A DNA stretch of 64,000 nucleotides from Cardinalis cardinalis (GCA_014549065.1 JACDOX010000007.1:4131758-4195757); one strand, 5' to 3'; counted from the stretch's first letter, positions 40,701-54,620 are shown. Notes: a model not told the origin generated them from the sequence alone. Made by a program: numbers and translations.

Positions 40701-43700
40701 TTTGTCAAACTGAAATACCTCAGCCACCTTCAAATGCATTTTCTGAAGCACCAGAAGACTCAAGTACAGGATTCAACATGAATCAAACTTAGCCTGCTAA
40801 ATATGTTCCTTTCATTCAAAATTTAGGAAAGTTGCTACAAATTGTTGGTCCTTACTGCTGGCTCTGCACATTAGGGCTCATGCCCTTCCTTCCCTCCCTC
40901 TCTTCCTCCCTTTCTCAGCATTTCTCTTTGGTGTTTGCTTGAGGGTTTGCAGTTCCGAGGAATCAGTGCAATCCCTGTGTCCCTCAGCTGCCCAGTGTGC
41001 TCAGTTGCAGCAGGTGCTGGGAAACTTTGCTGTTAGCATTTTGATGGGACTTGAAATGGAAATAATCCTGNGATTTCCACAGTTTGAGCTTGACGACTTT
41101 GGTAATAATGCTACTATTGAGAGCTAAATTTAGAACCACAAAAATCTCTGTTTACATGGGAAACATCCTGTTTACATTAACATAGAGAATAAGCCAGAAA
41201 GGAAAAGAAACCTCAGTAGCCCAAATCACNGATTTCTTAAACTTTTGCTCTCAGACACATCCTAACAATAGAAATCACATACATCTTCTGGTCTAAGCAT
41301 ATTNAAGGGGTCACATATCCAATATTCCCCTATGCCAATATTAGTACTAGAATATCNACCTACATAACAATTTTACTTTCTCTTAACTCCATTCATACAT
41401 ATACACTAATATTGAAATAAGTCAAGNTTGCACAGCAAGCACTCAAAAATGTCCAAATTAGCCTCTCTCATGCATATCATACACTATAAATCCAGTATTG
41501 GTATCTGTCACCTTTTTCTTTTGTGCCAGTCCACAGCAGACCTTTCTCAACTCACAGAATCTGCTCTCTCCTCATTTCCCCTCCCAAGCCTTTCCCAGTG
41601 CCCCACTGCTTNCCCCAGCTCTGTTTTGCACAACCCATCCATCCCATCTGATGGAGGAATCATCTCTACTGCCCTGGGCTCTGTTTCTGTAACATTATCA
41701 GGTGAGAGCACTGGGTGACAAAGAATTGGTTTAATTTTGCCACAATCATATATTTTGGGCTTTTGGAATCAAAAATGTCTGCACCACTTCCAAAACTCTG
41801 ACATTCCAATCCTCCCAGCAAGCCTTTGGTTCAGTGAGGAGAAGCTTTCAGATAAGGGGAAGGCAGTACTTTTAAAAGCGGTGGTAATCTACATCTTGTG
41901 TATCAGCTCACACCTTGCACTCTCTTTTGAGCTGATGGGACTATAAACATCAGCATTTAACACTCATTCACCCCATCCATGGACCCCTGCCAACAAGGTA
42001 CCCCTGAGCAGAGTTCAGCCAAGCTGATGCCTAAGTGGGACTGTACCATAATCCTCTCCCTGCAGCCTGGCCCCAGGCACTTTTACTTGCTTGTACTTGT
42101 GGAAAGGGAAGGAAGAAGCAAAAAAAATGCAGGCAAAAGGTTAAAAAAATTAATTTCCACATTCAACAACAAAGCAATTTTCTTTCACTCCTACCATCTC
42201 AATCTAGTCCATTTTGTATATGAAGGAAGTGAATTAGATTGAGCCAAATTCNCTCTTTTAAAAATCATCTAGGCACTGCCTTTCAATTTTCAGTGTCTTT
42301 TCNTCTTTGATGTGTTCATATAGTTTCCACTTACACTAGACAAGAATCTCAGATATTCATGAAGAAGCAGCTGGGCCAACTCGCCTGTCACTTCACTCTC
42401 TTTCACGCTGCCCTGACAGCATGAAGCAGATGAACTCTAGTGGGTATCACCCTCTGGAATATTTCTCTTGCCTGATGAGAACCCTCTGTTGTCATCAGGC
42501 TGTTGGCCAAAGCAGTGACTTGGGAGGTGTTTGCCTCTTCCCAGCTGGCATCAAATTATTATAACAGCCTCTCGGATCTTCTAGAATACGAAGGAGTTCA
42601 AGATTAAACTCCAGCCCTGTTTGTAAAGACTGTATCCAGAACTGCATTTCTCATATTCATCCCACCCCAAGGGTNAGTGCTCAGACATAGCCAGGCTGTG
42701 TCACACTGTGGAGATTTGTTTATCCCAAATGCCAGCCCCTAGGGAGTACCTAGCTGGGCAGCCCCATACCAAAAAACGTGAACATGTTCCTCTCACTCCA
42801 AGCAGAAAGNCCTTGAAGGGTAACCTCTGACCTTCTGGAACTATACTTGTACTCTCAATTGCTTTTGCAATGGTCTATACTGGTCTGTGGACCACTTTAC
42901 CCCTCTAAGGTCTTTTCATGCTGTTCTAAGTGGCCAGAATAGGTGAACANATCTTACTCCCAGACCTTGCCCTGACTGCTGTATGCCACTTTTTAAAAAT
43001 TATTAGGTGGTGAGAGACCAATTAGGGCTCTAACTATAATTTCCAATTCTTCATTCCTACATCTTAGCAGATTCACTCTTAGTTATACTATATTCTAGCT
43101 CCTTCACATGGAGAATAAANCACAAAAATCCAGTCTGGCATTTGTGATTGTTTTGAATTGCCTTTCCAGCATTTTTTAATCTCAAGTTTATGCTTATTCA
43201 AATTCTAGTTAGTCTGTTTATCAAAATCCTATGCAGAAAATATGCTAATTGGCAGAGAAGCCCTTTTTTCAGTGTCAGCTTGCTCACACTGGACTCCTTA
43301 CAAATGGAGCTGTAGTTTATTTTACAGGATACCTCCCAGCCCACGACTTCCTCAGGTATCTGATGCAAACCAAGATGAGAACCCAGCTGACATCCTTCTG
43401 GGCTCGAGCAGATTCATGGGGTGAAACCCACTGTGATAAGTGCACTGAGGAGATTACAAAGGAGGAAGCTTCTCAGAACAAGGCTATAAGGCACCANGTT
43501 GCTTTTGTTTTAAAAAAATTTAACAACAGAAAGTTGCCACATTGATATAACTCTTCCAAAAATTGGCATGTGTCTGTTCTTCAGGACCTCTGCTATTTTG
43601 TTGTTTGGCTGGTAGCCTGCCTGTGGAGGGACAGAGAAAGGGGAACAGATAAAAGCAAAAAAAAAAACCACTAACTTAGGAATCATTTCAAGGCCTGAGA

Positions 43701-45420
43701 TGTGGACAGGTTTGCCGAAAGATATCTTGGAACTGTACAAGGTAAACATGGTCTAAATCACCTGCTTTGGGAAGATAAGTACCACGAGTTCTCTAAGCTA
43801 AATGTACACTGCTGAAATTTGATTGAAAACTTTGTGATGTAAAGACTGAAAATCACAAGAAGGAGGCAGGCAGCNTTTAATCTCCTGTTGGATGACAATT
43901 CAAGATAGACTGATAGAGATACCTGCTGCCTGATAAACCAGTCAATATTGTAGACAGTAGATACTTGCAGGAAACAGACACTGCAAAGGGGGAAAATTTC
44001 TCAGTATTTTTACATTTTCATCTTGTTCTCAGCTCCCTGCTAAGCAGGATGAGACTTGTATTTTCCCCTGTTAAGTTATTGCACTTCAAATGCTGTGAGA
44101 ACCCCAATTTCTTTTCAAGGGCATGTTGTTCAAGGTAGAGTAATGTGTACAAAATGTATGCATGAAATCCAAGGAATTCTAAATGCCTGGAAAGTACAGG
44201 ATGATAGAAACCAAAGGTAACAGATCCAGCCACTATTCTGTACTAATTTTTAATCTTGTCTATAACAGAAGACTTATTTGCCCACTAAGCTACTACAAAC
44301 TCAGCGGTGGTGTTTAGGATAAGCTGTGGGTCTTCAAGTCAGTTTACCTGGGTGTGATACCAAGAAGGAAAGCATATGAAGTTTTAAAAAGCATGGGGAA
44401 ATCACAGACAAGCAGAAAACACTATTTACACTTCTCTTTGAAAGGACTTGGACAAGTCACCATGTAGATATTCTCACTACAGCACTTCAGACTTTGTGTG
44501 CACCAATCCTTCACGTTATGTTTATTACGAGAGCTAAGACAGCAGGCTTTCTAGCAGCTCTCTGCTGCTGCTGTCTTACTATGATTTTCCTATCTTTTAA
44601 TTAAAAGTATATTTCACAGCCAAGCCAAATGTTTCATAATAACAAGAAGGAAATGCAGAGAAACAGCAAGGAAAACTTTTGACCTGCTGCGGACTGAACA
44701 CACTTCTTCTTGCCATGCAATGAGACTAAATCATCACATGCATTGCTGATGGACATTCATCATTATTTCTTCCCAAACTGAAGGCATATTTCATTTTCCT
44801 GAAGCCTGGATTTTCTCCAAGTTTTGCAGAGAAATGTTGTTGCCATTGGAGCTTGTTGCTGTGTGTCACCACCTGCTGGCAAACATCAGTTGAGGGTTTC
44901 TGTCTTGATTGTGCAGCTAAAACAGTGCAGACAAGGACTTTTATCTTCCTTGATAGAAACAGATAGGTGGCCACAAACAGAACATATGTTATTTAAACAG
45001 ATTTTTGGTCTTGAATGCATATTTCCAGACCAAGCCTGTTTGTATAACATGCAGTCTAGATCCTGCAAACCATTACTCAGGTAACTAGCTCTTAATACAG
45101 GAGAAAAGATGCAATTGTATAGAAAAGTTTATCAGTATGGGAAAATGTTCACAGACAAACCTGAACAGAAAAATTAATAACTAAAAGATTAAATGGCAAA
45201 TGCTGCTGCAATATTTAATTAAAAATAACATAGAGTGAAAACTTACTGTAACTTCATAGAGACAGTCTCAGGTTTAAATTTCCTGATCTATGCTATTTAT
45301 GTTACGGGTGTAATGATTGGAGTTTGGGATTTTCTCTTTTTTTTTCCCCACAGATGTTTTTAAGAAATCAGACTTTTGAATATGAAAGTACATTTTGAAG
45401 CATATAACATTTATTCTATC
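40701..45420. other. Gene-free unique sequence
   Basis: CpG-poor sequence with no exon, RNA or transposon recognised. Pyrimidine-rich stretches occur near 40886-40920 and 41560-41600. All open frames are under 100 codons and unremarkable. Confidence 0.5.
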
Positions 45421-45800
45421 CACCCTAACAGATAAACGTGCATTGCACTGTGGGCTCTAATGCTGATAATTCATACCATTTATCTGATAGATCAGGAGCC
45501 ATTATGGCTTGTTGTGTAAATTCATATTTTGGCACTCTTTAAAAAGTGGATTATTATTGACCCAATAGACCGTAACAGCTCCAAAGAAGCCATTACTGTC
45601 TATTGTGTAAGTCCTTCATGGCGCGTGTTTTATTGACCCTTTGGAGCCATCGTGGTCTGTCTTGTCAATCCGGATGCCACACGAGCGTATTAAGGCTGCC
45701 TGCGCAATATCCGTACAGCGCCGCAGTNCCATTATTGATGCGCGCCCCTGCAAAATCACATTTTGAGCCACGTCATCCGGCTGGTTTTCTGCTCAGGTTC
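45421..45800. repeat. Array of diverged units in both orientations, CpG-rich
   Basis: At least four related segments share a GGAGC-C/T-rTTA-ygGtcTaTTGtGTcAAt pattern: plus-oriented copies at about 45495-45540, 45586-45630 and 45643-45690, and a reverse-complement copy at 45548-45582. A weaker inverted copy lies near 45697-45722. The 45548-45582 copy and the next plus copy form an imperfect stem around AAA. From 45620 to 45785 there are roughly 14 CpG dinucleotides, far above background. ATTGT cores resembling SOX sites recur. The layout recalls ancient palindromic conserved repeats of vertebrates (Eulor- or UCON-type), but I cannot match it to a named family. Confidence 0.55.
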
Positions 45801-48800
45801 CAAAACACCTATTGTTCTGGTTCACATCCTGAGTTAGAGACAAGGGCTACAAAAATCGCCTGGATGTAATGAAGCCATCCTTCTTTTTCCCTTTGAAGAA
45901 AAAAAAAAAAACAAACAAAAAAAGAGTGAAATGTCAGGCTCTTGCTCACCAGGAAGAAAAGAGAAGTGGGTATGGGTGATCAGATCACCCTAGTTGTTCT
46001 TCATGACCCTTTCTCCTCTCGCAGCTACACAAGTATAGAACAGCACTGTATAAACAGTCCTTCCTTAATAGTCCACAAAAGCCACCTCGTTGGACAGCAG
46101 AGTGTCCTGCTTGCCTGTGCAGGGGAAAGACAAGCAGGGTTCACCCTCTACTTGTCTTCCCCCTGATGACTACCATGCACGAGGAGGAAGCAGGCTTGCA
46201 CACAGCCCTGGGCAAAAGGGTTCATGTGCACCGTGTGCACTGAGGGGCCTGAACCTGAGGGCTTTAATGAGAAACATAAGAACAAAAACGAGACCCCCAT
46301 AGAAAACCTGTCCTTCCAGGCTGGAGATAACTCCCTGGCCAATCCTGTAAACAAAACTCCTGCAAATCCTTCCTATCTGGCTGACCCGTCCATCAGGGAG
46401 CAGACAACTCCACCCTGAGCATCACTCTGCTTAGCACACATCTGTCAAGGCAAACACAGCTCACTGTCAGGAGCCTGTTACCTGCAGACAATCTCACTCC
46501 TTTTCTTCCAAACAAAAACTGCACAGAAACCACACAACCTGAGCCATCTCCGAAGCAATGTCTTCCTGGGGCCAGATCAAATTCAGCTGAACAGCCAGTG
46601 GGGTTAAGTTCAACCTGCAGCTGCCTAAATGCTTGAATTATTCCCATGCCTGGCANAATAAAGATCTAGTGTTGGCAGCGCTTGCTTGTCTTATACATTC
46701 ATAAATATTTATCCAAATATTAATGAGCAGAAAAACAATTTATTTCTTTTTTTTCCTAATTGTAACATCAATTCTAATATATTTTGTTACTTAGTCACCT
46801 CACAAGTATATTGATTTTCTTATCCACCAATAGGTATTTAAATGTTTTACAAGTGCATGCCAGGATCCTGAAATGANAACTGTGTTTGGAACTCATAGCA
46901 GGGCTAGTACTTTTAGATTTATTTGGGNTTTTTTCCTAGCACAGTGGAAGCTATGCAATAAAAATTCATCATAGAGGATGGGTAGTGGTTTCATGCAATG
47001 TACATTTCTGAAGGCTTCTTCAGACAGTACACAAATGCAACATACACATACAAAATGCAGAGAGGGTTGCAGAGGAGTGTTTGCTACCACTCTCTACACA
47101 CATTGTTTTTCTCCTTTCACACCAACACACNCATACCCCACTCTTGTGCATAATACTGACATAATTTAAAATTTCTGGTTACAAGTCAGTTCAAGTTACA
47201 AGTAAGTAAGTCTAGTTAGCTGGAGTAAGTTCCAAGACTGCATTCAAGAACTTAACTTGTAATTTAGTCTCAAATTCAGCAGCCTGCTAAAGNACATGGC
47301 TGGCTGAGTTCAGGCAGAGAGTCCCAGCAAAGCCAACTACCTGCTTAGCCACCTTGCTGAATTGAGGCCTCACTTTTGATAGATCTCAATGACTTTTCAT
47401 CACCCACCTAGATAACAAAAGATGCAGGTAATCTGACCTTGCATAGTAAATGAAAACTTTTTCAGTGATATTACTTGTGACAGCTGTATATTTCCTCAGA
47501 GAGGAAGATAAATCCTTTGGTCTCTGCAATTCACTAAAAGAACAGTTTATTAGTTCAGCATTTCCTTGTGTGTGGCTGGAAATTCTATCAGGTGCTCACC
47601 AACACCCTACCGTGCATTGATGCAGAGGACCACAGAAAATAACCTCTGGTGCTGATAAGAATTAGTCATGAAACTCTCTTCTTTCTGCATAGCTACCCAT
47701 AAGCTCTCTAGGTGGCATGTACAAAAGATGGAGATTGTCTGACATTAATGGAGTTGCATTTCTGATCCAGGAGGCCCATCTATTTCAGGCAGTTCAGAAA
47801 TTACTGTCAGTGCCCCTCCAAATAATAAAAAAAAAAAGGGAAAAGTGGAAAGTTTTGTGTGTCTTTTGTATGGACACATTTCATCAATGCCTTTTATCCT
47901 TATAGTGGTTTATTTGTCATTTTTGTGGCGAAGAGAATAAAAAGGTCTCCTGATCTATCCAAACTATGCAAAATCTTTTTGCCCTTTCCTTAAGAAGCTT
48001 GAAAAGAATCTAGGTAGAGCTGGTATCAATAAAGTTCATACACAGGTTACAATGTTTACCAAATAAACACATTTATTTTATAAATGGTAGCTTTACTTCT
48101 TTTCTAATTCACTTATTTTTAGAGATAGGAATTGATTTGTTCAGAGGGAAGAATAGCAGCTTCACCACCAGCTTCAGAGGAGTTATATCTGATACACACC
48201 GTTGTAAGCACAGGCAAAATTTCAACCCAGTATCCTGGTTTAAGGGCTCCTTTCCTTCTCCTCACAGGTTTCTGAGACAAGGAACTATTTGTAAGGCTGC
48301 CACTTGAAGACCCTACAAAAAGAGGGCATGGAGAGTCAGCTGAGCTCAAAGCCTATGAGAGAGCCAGGTCTTAGTTTAATTCAGGAATAAGGACTGCGTC
48401 CTCTGGGCATATTATGTACATCTCTCTCGTCCCCATGATAGCTACAGGTAAGGGAAACTAGATCAGGCATCTTCATCTCAACACCACAAAAAAAAAAAAG
48501 GCACATATAAAGTCTCTACAGATCAGATCAGAAAATGCACAAATATGTTCAGCAACCATTGACGTGGGTTATAGTAGGAACTTCCAGGATCTGATTCAGT
48601 ACATAGCCTTATATATGAAAAAAAATGGTTGGTGGTTTTGTATTTCATATTTCTATTGTAGTGATCCAAATCTGCTCACAAAACCATGGACATGCAAGCC
48701 TTTGCCTGGCTTTCTCGGGGCACACAGCTGATGAGCTGCCTAAAACAGCAGGGCCACTGAGAAAAAATAGAACTAGAATGTGCAGCATCAGGATCACCTC

Positions 48801-50400
48801 ACTCATAAACTCCTGACAGGCTGAATACACCAGGGCTGGAATTACTGGAAAGATGATGATTTACTTTTTTCCCAACTGCAGACAAGTCTGAATCCTGCCA
48901 CAAAAGGCAAACAAAAAACCAAGAAAATATTTGATGACTTTGTGTTTTTCTATGACAACCAACATCATTTATGACCCATTATGTAATGACACGAGCATTA
49001 CACATTGAAAAGATGTCTAAAAAGACGTTGTAAATAAACATTTCTGGTTTGCAAACAGGAAGCCAGAGATATTACTGTGGAAGCTGAGAGGATGGGGTTT
49101 GATTCTTGAAACATGAGTGATTTGTTTTTTCCTTCCATCTCTCCCAAACTCATGGTGCAGTCATATTGTTATTAGCTAATGCATGTCATTTTCTCTCCAC
49201 TGTTATAGCTAAAATATAACTTGGGAAAAAAAATGAACAGCAATAGAAAGACAGGCTAGATAGATACAAGATGAGAAGAAAAAGTGGCAAAAAGCTAAAA
49301 TAGGAGGTATAAAGTATCTGAGGCTACAGGGATTCAAACCAAGTGCTGGAAGAGTCTAATCTCCAAGAGTGGCCCATTGCAGGGGCTTAGGCCAAGGCAC
49401 AAAATCACCAAGAATTAATATTTTGATGAGGGAAGAACCTTCAAATCACACATATTGCATATGTAGGTGTGTTCTGNCTTATGGGAGGCATTTTTCAGAT
49501 GTGAGTAGTCATGGCAGTTAGAAGGGTACAAAGAGAGGTAACACTTTATGCTAGCCTAAGTATTTCTGGGAAAGAAAACAGAGTTTGGGTCTAAAAAATC
49601 TTCTTTGAAGCTAAGACAAGCAACAGACTTGCAGCTAGGCTTTGCTGACTCCTTTTCACACCTGGAGAAGGGTCTGTACACTCAAAATCGAGTCTAGTTT
49701 TTGAGCTATGTTTCTTATCCTTAACTACTACAGCACTTCACCCGGCCCTGGCTTGAGTGACTGTGCAAACTCCTGGCAGCAGCAGGTTTTAACTGGCCAA
49801 ACCACACACTTTTCTCACTGCAGCCTGCACAGGGGGTCACACTGCCAGCTCCTGCCCAGCCCTCCGTGTCCCGTGCAGCATGGCCTGCCAGTCAACATGG
49901 GAGGTGGTGGAGGGCTCACCACCAGCTTCCACCAAAGCAGGATTAGGCCCTTTCTCCTCCTGACATATTTCAAAACATCCCTTTTTTTCTGCTCATAACA
50001 GTTGCCCCATCCAGGCATCAAATAAACACTGGGGTTTTTTATCCTGGCATTGGTGTTATTGTGAAGGAAGTTTTCAGTCAAACAATACCCCTGAATAAAA
50101 TCTTTTTTCCTGACGATGTCATGTGACAATTTTTTTTTGCTTTAACCTGAATTTCTAACCCATTTTAAACCTGCCATTTTTTTCTCACATTAATGGGAAG
50201 AAATTTTTTTTCTTCTTTTTCTTATTTCTCTGTCTTTTTCCCCCCTTCAGTAGATGAACTTTAAATGCAATAGTGCTCATCCTAAGTGACCCTGCCTGCT
50301 GGGAGTAATTGTCTAGAGGAGAATAGAAGAATATAAGAGCTTTTGTGCAAGGGAATAGAGAAGACAGACTTTATTATGATTCTGAATCGTAAGCCTGCTC
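45801..50400. other. Gene-free unique sequence
   Basis: No exon or transposon recognised. An A-rich run sits at about 45898-45922, with further short A-runs near 47830 and 48490. A moderately GC-rich but CpG-poor part at about 46050-46640 carries several short overlapping frames on both strands without domains. Confidence 0.5.
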
Positions 50401-50459
50401 TCTTTTTTTTTTCCTTTCTCTCCCTTTCTTTTTTTTTGGGGGGGGGGGGGGGGGGGGGG
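50401..50459. repeat. Polypyrimidine tract abutting a 22-G homopolymer
   Basis: A 37-base T/C tract (50401-50437) runs directly into 22 consecutive G (50438-50459). The G run is long enough to form G-quadruplex structures on the plus strand and is a common site of sequencing and assembly error, so its exact length is uncertain. Confidence 0.9.
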
Positions 50460-53400
50460 CTGGTTTCTAACAGCTGTTTCCCATCACAATCGGTGTTTGA
50501 AAGACACAGCAAAATTGAGTGTATCAGTATCACAATTAGTTTCACAGGCGGCTAATAACTTACTTGCCAGCCATGCCTGATTTAATCAGGACAGTCCTGA
50601 TTTATGGTTGTTTGTCCCAGTGTCCGATTTTCTCTGCCAGTTCCAACACAAGGAGATGCATGCAGCGTGCTTCTGCACTCTGTCAGGGCCACCAGTTCAC
50701 TTCAGTGGGCTCACTGCACTGGAGGGGAAAAAGGAGGAGGCAGCAGAAATGAGAAGTCTGGAGTCCTCTAACACAACCCAGGAAACAAATTCTTCTTCCT
50801 GTGATAAACAGAGCAGCTCACACTGGTGCAGGCGTGCCAGGCTGACGTGCAGGGGCTTGTACATTTATCAAGGTATCTCACAGTGGCCTGCTACCCCCCT
50901 CTTCCCTTGTGACCTGGAGGAACCTCCTGGGTTGGGGTCAAGAGGTGATTTTAGCAGCACATTATCTCAAGCCTGCAAGGCCCTGAGCTGCTGCGAGTGA
51001 GTCTTCTGTCAATGGTGCCAAATTACGCGTGGCTCATTTTTGCGAAGTGATCTACTGCTGCTGCTCATTGGGGACAGAGCTGAGACCATCCAACTCATTT
51101 TTCTTAAGACTGCAAGCTNGTCTGGAGGAAGTCCCAGCAGCAAGAGCCCGGCTCATGCCTTTCTCACTCAGCAACTCTACTCCTCTGAGCTGAAAAAAAT
51201 GTCCATGAGAAGACATTTAATGGATCGGTTGTAGCAGTTAAAAGATGAGATCTGAGGCAGTCTTGCCTGTGGCTACAAAAGGATAGGAAAAAGAAAAGAA
51301 GAAAACAGGTTTGTAGGAGGCTTTTGGCGGGGTTGGCTATATCACTGTTCTTCCTGCTTAAACGAAATAGGCAAATCATTTCCTTAAAGAATACATAAAA
51401 GTAAGAAATGCTGTGTTATAAACAAGCATCTGAAATACCATCCACAGGGCTCTTCAGGTAGATTTCTCCACAGTCATCTGCAAATTGCTCCAGTGCTCTC
51501 CTTCACATCTCTCTGCAGCACTCCCTGCACTGGAATTGCTACAAGACCAGAGCAGTGACTAAGGCTCCACTGAGCCAAGCCCCCTGCCTACAGCTGTCTC
51601 ACTTTCACCTTGGGCTCCCCAAAGTATGGCAAGGTGAAAGGTCTGTTTATATTCACTGTTTCTTTCTCATCTTTTAGTTTGTTTTGATTTGGTTTTGCCT
51701 ATATTTCTGAAATGGAGAGAAGGCTGATGGCCAGACCCTTAGCTGCGGTTTCTAGATGCCACTACTGTACCAATAACCCTCAGGGATGTCTAATCAGGAN
51801 AGCTGGAGCAGGTTCATGTCAGAGGGAGTCTGTGCACTGTGATTAAGAGTGTTTTCAACCCGTGAACAGAGGGTTTTTGCTTTAGTTTGAAAGATTGTCA
51901 TGGAAAATCCCTTGTGTCCCCTGTTTTAAAAGGCGTGCGTTACACTCCTATAGTTGGCTCTGAAATGTGAAAGACAAGATGGGCCTTGTCATCTCCTTCT
52001 TAAGTCAGGCATCCAGAAATCTCAGTTCCCTGGTTTGAAAANGGAGGTGCAAGCAGATGCTTTGCACCTTCCATCTATGTGCTGGGGGATCACACTGCAA
52101 TGGCACTGCTTATGGCTGCCACACAACCCTGGTCCTTGCCCTAAAGAGCTTGCAGTTTGGGTAGAATGGCAGCAATCTCACCGGGAGCTTCAAAGAAGCC
52201 TGCCAGTTGCGTTGTATTTTTTGTTTGTTTTTTTTTAATTTTCCTCTTTTAAAACCTTATATATGGCATTTGGCAATGCATGACAGAGAACATACATCTT
52301 GGTTAGCTGATATCTGAAGCATAGCAGCTAACCAAGCTACAAGAGAGGGTACTTATTAGTTTCCTAGAAGACAAGACATGAGCAGAGGCCACAGCACCTG
52401 TTTTTCTCCAACTCAAAGAGCTGAATCTACATTTTCAGGCTCCTATTGTCCCAAGGAGCAAGAATGGGGGCATGTCAGTTGCAGATTNCACTTAATTTTA
52501 AGTAGAGTCAGAATGCAAATTTGTATTCAGGTTTTGTCCCTGAATTAAAGGTGTCTTGCACAATGCCTTTCACAGAAGGTATTGATGCTGCTTCACCTGG
52601 AACATTCCCATCCACATCCTGCGTTTCCTATCAGCTGGCCCTCCCTTGAGTGTGCAGACAGGCTGACTTCCCCTACAGCAGGGATCATTCTGTCTATAAG
52701 GTCCACTGCGGGAAACTTAGGCTTTTCTCAAAGGCGTTTAGAGGGTATTCATGCTCTTCTTTGTTTCAAGCTAAAGGGGATTTGAGGCAGTCTGGAAACC
52801 TTAACAGAGGCAGAAACCTCATTTTTAGGTTTTGCACTGCTCATCTGAGGTCTTAAAGCAGAACCTGNGCCTAACATGTCCATATAAGCAGGGATACAAG
52901 AACATGGATTTGAGTGCTAATGTCTCTGTCATCTTTCAGAAGGATACATGACTGTTTTCTCATCAATGGTGGCAGAAAGTAGGACTGGTGCTGCAGCGAC
53001 TCCAGTAAGAAATCTAAACTTGGGGGATTCCTNCCTACAGTTCTCTTTTCTCTCTCTGTTTACACGAAAGACAGACCACATTCANCGGTATCAGTGCAAC
53101 CCAACCATGATACTCATTGAGCAGTTAACACACACACAAATACAAAGAGAAAAAGAAAAGGAAAAAGTGGCAGTCTATCCATCTCACTTGGCATGTTTAT
53201 ATGTCCTTCTTAACCATAAAAAAGAAGCCTGTTTACAAAGTGGAGTGTCAGTAACATTGTGTAAAGGAACACTTATCTGAGAAACTTTGATCTCCTCCTG
53301 AAGCACCATTACTCTGAGACTGAAGGGCTAATGGCTCTTTGGGTGGGAGAGAAAGTTTTTCAACAGGAAAAGAAGGAAGTTTATTGTGCTATCTAGTGGA

Positions 53401-54470
53401 CACATTTAGAAAATCCTGCTCCTTGGAAATAAGTCGNGGCTGTATCACCAGCAGCATTATCACACATTGCACAGGCTGCTGAATGGGGGGAAAAACAAAA
53501 CATGGAGGCCTCCTGTAATGGGATAGCGGAGTTGTTGTTACTCTAGGGCAGGCCTGCTATCTCACTAATATAAGTAATGGACATATTAATGGAGCTGAGA
53601 GCTAAACCAGACACAGAGCCCTGCCTATTGGAGCAAACGTTTTCCATTTACAGACTTCAGGACACATTTTACCGTGCTGATTCACATATTTAGGTCCTAC
53701 TTGGGTGAGTAATCATATTGGCTTTGAAAGCACAAGCAGAACATTGGCCTCAACAAAAGGAGTGAAAACCACTGCCAGGAGAGTGATGGAGTTGGATCCT
53801 AAAACATCTAGTTAGATATCACTATGTACAAATATATATATTCTTTTTAATTTTTTTTTTAAGGATTGAGAATCCCTGGGATGCGAAAAGCAGGTTGAAA
53901 AACATACATGAGACTCAGGTAGATTCAGTTTCAGCTAGGTCTGAAATACCACAGGAACAACATCATTCACCCTACTGCCTTTGCAAAAATAGCATGAAAT
54001 TTTGCCCAATCCTTTTTTTCTTTCTAAGTTCAAGTTTTTCAGGTATACCTCCTTTAAGACGCTGAGCTTCACTTGATGCTTCACTGCAGTCCGAGATCTG
54101 GGTATCTCTAATCTTTCCTGCAAACACATTTCTCTAAAATGTTTGTTAAAACATTACTGTCAAATTGAAACTTAATAGCACAGACCTTCCTCGCAAACAT
54201 AAATAGCACCTCCGGAGGCTCACACATCACTTCTCTTCGCTTGCATCTGTCCTGCTGCTCTCCATTTTATTTCTCCGTGCTGCCGCNTGCACTTTTCAAC
54301 TTCTTCTATCTGTCGCTGCATCCTTCATTCAGAGACTGCTGAAATCCTTGGGAGCCCATCCAATACCTGCCTCTGGCTTAGGGCCCCACCACAGCAATTC
54401 TGCCCTGCCAGCACTGAACACTTCCTTCGAGGCACTGAACAAACCCATTAACTAATCTTGTTAAAAATAC
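50460..54470. other. Gene-free unique sequence
   Basis: No exon, RNA gene or transposon recognised. The 130-codon plus-strand frame at 50608-51000 has no known domain and overlaps another open phase. Scattered T-runs occur, for example near 52220 and 53850. Confidence 0.5.
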
Positions 54471-54620
54471 TCCTTCACTAGCCGGCCTTTAAACAGTGGC
54501 GGCTATTGTATAAACGTGTATTTCTCCTATAAACAGTCCTGGGGAGACAATACAGAGATAGGCTGGAGCTGCCTTTTGCCAGTTGCTTGGCCTGTGGAAA
54601 CAATTAGCTTGAAAGACAGA
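54471..54620. promoter_or_regulatory. Candidate regulatory block with three TAAAC motifs
   Basis: A CpG-containing block (TAGCCGGCC, GTGGCGGC, AAACGTG) carries TTAAACAGT (near 54489), ATAAACGTG (near 54510) and ATAAACAGT (near 54529). These resemble forkhead-type cores. It ends with a CAATTAG homeodomain-like site near 54601. No open frame of note crosses it. The regulatory call rests on motif density and composition, without alignment support. Confidence 0.25.
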
